This document shows, piece after piece, positions 60,001 to 64,000 of a DNA stretch of 64,000 nucleotides. The stretch comes from Vitellaria paradoxa (taxonomy: Eukaryota; Streptophyta; Magnoliopsida; Ericales; Sapotaceae). Within the stretch, counting starts at the first letter, position 1. The number at the start of each line of letters is the position of its first letter. The DNA lies in the NCBI GenBank assembly GCA_019916065.1, contig CM034233.1, positions 41,394,862 to 41,458,861 on the forward strand. Reading direction: 5' to 3'. Below the pieces are notes generated by a model, which was given only the letters and a program-made list of their open reading frames with translations, was not told the origin of the DNA and ran no database searches. Made by a program: the position numbers and the translations under genes.

Positions 60001-63000
60001 TTTACGTGATCTGCGCATTCAAATTAAAAACGGCCAAAACTTGGCACTCGGGTGTCCGATTACAATGATATTTATCTTCAATTTTCGTATTTTTACGCGA
60101 TCTACTTATTCAAATTAAAACAGCCAAAAGTTGGCACTCGATTGTCCGATTACAAAGATATTTGATTTCAATTTTTGTATTTTTACGCGATCTACGAATC
60201 CAAATTAAAAATGGCTATAACTTGGTGCTCGGGCATCTGGTTAGAGTAATATTTTAGTTCATTTTTTGTATTCTTACGTCATTAGCGCATTTGAATTTAA
60301 AATAGCCAAAACATGGTGCACGTGTGTCTGATTACAATGATATTTGCCTTCATTTTTTGTATTTTTACACGATCTACGATTCCAAATAAAAAATGGCTAC
60401 AACTTGGTGCTTGGGTGTCATGTTAGGACAATTTTTTTGTTTATTTTTTGTATTTTCACGTGATCGGTGTATCGAAATTAAAAACGGCCAAAACTTGGCG
60501 CTTGGGTGTCTAATTACAATGATATTTGTCTTCATTTTTTGTATTTTTTCGCGATCCACGAATCTAAATTAAAAATGGCTATAACTTGGCGCTCGGGCAT
60601 CCCAGTTAGTGTAATATTTTTGTTCATTTTTTGTATTTTTATGTGATCTGCGCATTCAAATTAAGAACAGTCAAAACTTGGCGCTCGGGTGAACGATTAC
60701 AATGATATCTATTTTATTTTCTATATTTTTACGCGATCTACGAGTCCAAATTAGACACGGCTATAACTTGGCACTCGAGTGTTCGGTTAGAGTAATATTT
60801 TTGTTCATTTTTTGTATTCTTACGTGATTTGCGCGTTTGAATTTAAAATAGCCAAAACATGGTGCACGTGCGTCTAATTACAATGATATTTGTCTTCATT
60901 TTTTATATTTTTATGCGATCTACAAATCCAAATAAAAAATAGTTATAACTTGGCGCTCAGGTGTCAGGTTAGGACAATTTTTTGTTTATTTTTTGTATTT
61001 TTCCGTGATCTGTGTATCGAAATTAAAAAAGACCAAAATTTGGCACTGGGGTGTCTGATTACAATGATATTTGTCTTCATTTTATGTATTTTCACGTGAT
61101 CTATGAATGCAAATTAAAAACGGCTATAACTTGGCGCTCGGGCGTCTGGTTAGAGTAATATTTTTGATCATTTTTTGTATTTTTATGTGATCTACGCGTT
61201 TAAATTTAAAACAGCCAAAACTTGGTGCTCGGGGTTCTGATTGCAATGATATTTGTCTTCATTTTATGTATTTTTATGCGATTTACGAATCCAAAAGAAA
61301 AATGACTATAACTTGGCGCTCAGGTGTCTAGTTAGAGTAATATTTTTGTTCATTTTTTAAATTTTTCCGTGATCTGCGCATTTAAATTAAAAACAGCAAA
61401 AACTTGGCGCTCTGGTGTCCGATTATAATGATATTTGTCTCCATTTTTTGTATTCTTACGCGATCTACGAATCCAAATTCAAAATGGCTATAACTTGGTG
61501 TTTAGGTGTCTGGCTAGAGTAATATTTTTGTATATCTTTTGTATTTCTGCGTGATCTGTGTATCGAAATTAAAAAACGGCCAAAACTTGGTCCTCAGGTG
61601 TCCGATTACAATCATATTTGTTTTTATTTACTACATTTTTACGGGATTTACGAGTCTAAATTAGATACAGCTATAACTTGGCAATCGGGTGTACGGTTGG
61701 AGTAATATTTTTGTTAATTTTTTGTATTTTTACGTGATATGCGCATTAAAATTAAAAACAGCCAAAACTTGGCGCTCGGGTGTCCGATTACAATGATATT
61801 TGTTTTAATTTTTTATATTTTTACGCGATCTACGAGTACAAATTAGAAACGGCGATAACTTGGCAATCGGGTGTCTGGTTAGAGTAATTTTTTTTTTCAT
61901 TTTTGTATTTTTCTGTGATCTGCTCAATAAAATTAAAAACGGCCAAAAGTTAGCACTCGGGTGTCCGATGATAATGATATTTATCTTCATTTTTTGTATT
62001 TTTACGCAATCTACGAATCCAAATTAAAAAAGGCTATAACTTGGCGCTCGGGCATCTGATTAGAGTAATATTTTTATTCATTTTTTGTATTTCTACGAGA
62101 TCTGCTCAGTTAAATTTAAAACGGCCAAAATTTGGTGGTCGGGTGTTCAATTATAATGATATTTGTCTTTATTTTTTGTATTTTTATGCGATCTACGAAT
62201 CCAAATTTAAAATGGCTATAACTTGGTGCTCGGGTGTTTGGTTAGAGTAATATTCTATTTTTATTTTTTGTGTTTTTTCGTGATCTGTGTATCAAAATTA
62301 AAAACGGCCAAAACTTGGCACTTGGGTGTCTGATTACAATGATATTTGTCTTCATTTTTTATATTTTCACGCGATCTACGAATGCAAATTAAAAAAGGCT
62401 ATATCTTGGCGCTCTGGCGTCTGGTTAGAGTAATATTTTTGTTCATTTTTTGTACTTTTACGTGATCTGCACGTTTAAATTTAAAACAGCCAAATCTTGG
62501 TGCTCGGGGTTCTGATTGCAATTATATTTGTCTTCATTTTATGTATTTTTATGCAATCTACGAATGTAAAAGAAAAACAGCTATTTCTTGGCACTCGGAT
62601 GTCTGGTTAGAGTAATATTTTTGTTCATTTTTTAAATTTTTTTGTGATCTGCGCATTTAAATTAAAAACGGCCAAAACTTGACGCTCAGGTGTCCAATTA
62701 CAATGATATTTGTCTCCATTTCTTATATTTTTACGCGATCTACGAATCCAAATTGAAAACGGCTATAACTTGGTGTTTAGGTGTCTGGATAGAGTAATAT
62801 TTTTGTATATTTCTTGTATTTCTACGTGATCCATGTATCGAAATTAAAAACGGACAAAACTTGGCACTCGGGTGTCCGATTACAATCATATTTGCTTTTA
62901 TTTACTACATTTTTACAGGATTTACGAGTCTAACTTAGAAACAGCTATAACTAGGCACTCGGGTGTACGGTTGGAGTAATGGTTTTGTTAATTTTTGTAT

Positions 63001-63580
63001 TTTTATGTGATCTGCGCATTAAAATTAAAAATGGCCAAAACTTGGCGCTTAGGTGTCCGATTACAAGGATATTTGTTTTTATTTTCTATATATTTATGCG
63101 ATCTACGAGTCCAAATTAGAAACGGTGATAACTTGGCACTCGGGTGTCCGGTTAGAGTAAATTTTTTTCACTTTTAGTATTTTTCTGTGATCGTCTCAAT
63201 AAAATTAAAAACGACGAAAAAGTTAGCGCTCGGGTGTCTGACTACAATGATATTTGTCTTCATTTTTTGTATTTTTACGCAATCTACGAATCCAAATTAA
63301 AAAAAGCTATAACTTGGCGCTAGGGCATCTGGTTAGAGTAATATTTTTGTTCATTTTTTGTATTTTTACGTGATCTGTGCAGTTAAATTTAAAACGGCTG
63401 AAACTTGATGGTCGGGTGTTCAATTACAATGATATTTGTCTTCATTTTTTATATTTTTACACGATCTATGAATCTAAATTAAAAACGGCTATATCTTGGC
63501 ACTCGGGTGTCCAGTTAGAGCAATATTGTTGTTTATTTTTGGTATTTTTCGTGAGCTGCACATTAAAATTAAGAACGGCC

Positions 63581-63600
63581 ACTTACCAAAAAAAAAAAAA
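63581..63600 (+). mobile_element. Tail-only LINE insertion (20 bp) in the satellite
   Basis: The insert is ACTTACC followed by A13. It is flanked by TTAAGAACGGCC (63569-63580 and 63601-63612), extendable to 16 bp as AAAATTAAGAACGGCC. The right copy continues normal half B sequence (AAAACTTGGCGC), so removing the insert restores one satellite unit. The insert matches the 3' end of the family 2 LINEs found 40 kb away. Confidence 0.85.
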
Positions 63601-64000
63601 TTAAGAACGGCCAAAACTTGGCGCTCGGGTGACCGATTACAATGATAATTGCTTTTATTTTCTATATTTTTACGCGATCTACGAGTCCAAATTAGAAACG
63701 GCTATAACTTGGCACTCGGGTGTCTAGTTAGAGTAATGTCTTTGTTCATTTTTTGTATTTCTACGTCATGTGTGCATTCAAATTAAAGACGGCCAAACTT
63801 GGCCCTCGGGTGTCTGATTACAATGATATTTGTCTTCAATTTTTGTATTTGTACGGGATCTACGAATCCAAATTAAAAACGGCTATTACTTGGCGCTCGG
63901 GCATCAAGTTAGAGTAATATTTTTGTTCATTTTTTGTATTCTCACGTGATCTGCGCATTTGAATTTAAAATAGCCAAAACATGGTGCACGTGTGTCTAAT

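Larger units (their letters stand above)
44062..64000. repeat. Satellite array, right block (91-bp unit, 182-bp dimer)
   Basis: This continues the left block in the same orientation, with about 110 dimers by arithmetic, to the window end. Sequence variation between dimers is high in most places, with indels of a few bases, partial deletions (for example near 49650, where GTATTTT joins AAAGCAGCG) and a 49-bp local duplication near 55094-55191 (ACGGCTAATAACTTGG twice). Both half-units keep the boxes TTTTTACGYGATCT and CTCGGGTGTC best. Frames of 60-130 codons appear because the repeat is stop-poor in places; they are not genes. Confidence 0.95.

Noticed and set aside
24109..64000. Dozens of 60-130 codon frames in the satellite with similar peptides (for example MSDYNDIC...)
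   Set aside because: They repeat because the DNA repeats; the unit length is not divisible by three, starts and stops shift between copies and no domain is recognisable.
24109..64000. CRISPR-like array or CENP-B boxes in the repeats
   Set aside because: Repeat and spacer alternation is absent, the units are contiguous, and no match to the mammalian CENP-B box consensus was seen by eye.

Overview
The window is repeat-only DNA from a plant nuclear genome, probably an angiosperm and perhaps a eudicot. The evidence is the plant-type L1 LINEs (ORF1 with a DUF4283-like region plus a CCHC knuckle; ORF2 with APE endonuclease, reverse transcriptase and a C-terminal zf-RVT domain), a plant RTE-type LINE end, a tRNA-derived SINE, a Tourist-like MITE and a large AT-rich satellite. 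I see no host gene, tRNA, rRNA or CRISPR array.

Layout. Positions 1-567 are a GT/CG-rich degenerate minisatellite with alternating purine-pyrimidine runs. Positions 568 to about 24,108 are a nested graveyard of LINEs from two L1 families. Family 1 ends in ...ATTTACCTTTC-poly(A); family 2 ends in ...CTTACC-poly(A). Copies are labelled here: A (minus, 568-4422, family 1), B (plus, about 4277-10177, family 2, carrying both ORFs), C (plus, 10178-12466, family 2), E (minus, 12467-15071, family 1), D (plus, 15909-18035, family 1), F (minus, four pieces between 15833 and 20781, family 1), G (plus, 19037-20192, family 1), H (minus, 20782-21983, family 2) and I (minus, 21984-24108, family 2). Target-site duplications (TSDs) let much of the order be read. 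D, a SINE and G all sit inside F. An ORF1-only element and a family 1 tail sit inside E. An RTE end sits in the 3' UTR of B, and a MITE sits in B's ORF1. All LINE copies look dead, although copy A ORF1 (512 codons) and the copy I RT/zf-RVT frame (520 codons) are still open.

From about 24,109 to 64,000 the window is one tandem satellite, about 38 kb in total, broken once by a 1.88-kb LTR-like insertion (42180-44061, a likely solo LTR). The satellite is a roughly 91-bp unit in two alternating forms, giving a roughly 182-bp dimer and about 209 dimers by arithmetic. Marker variants show local higher-order repeats of about 545 bp, 2.54 kb and 1.95 kb. A centromeric or pericentromeric position is an inference.

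The most unusual signal is a set of very short insertions (15 to 47 bp). Each consists of almost nothing but the last few bases of the family 2 LINE plus poly(A), and each is flanked by a 12- to 17-bp TSD. They occur inside other LINEs and once inside the satellite. Other points of interest are a palindromic 3' UTR hairpin with compensatory changes in both LINE families, a shared ATGA overlap between ORF1 and ORF2 in both families, and an ORF1-only (half-LINE) derivative with a perfect 15-bp TSD.
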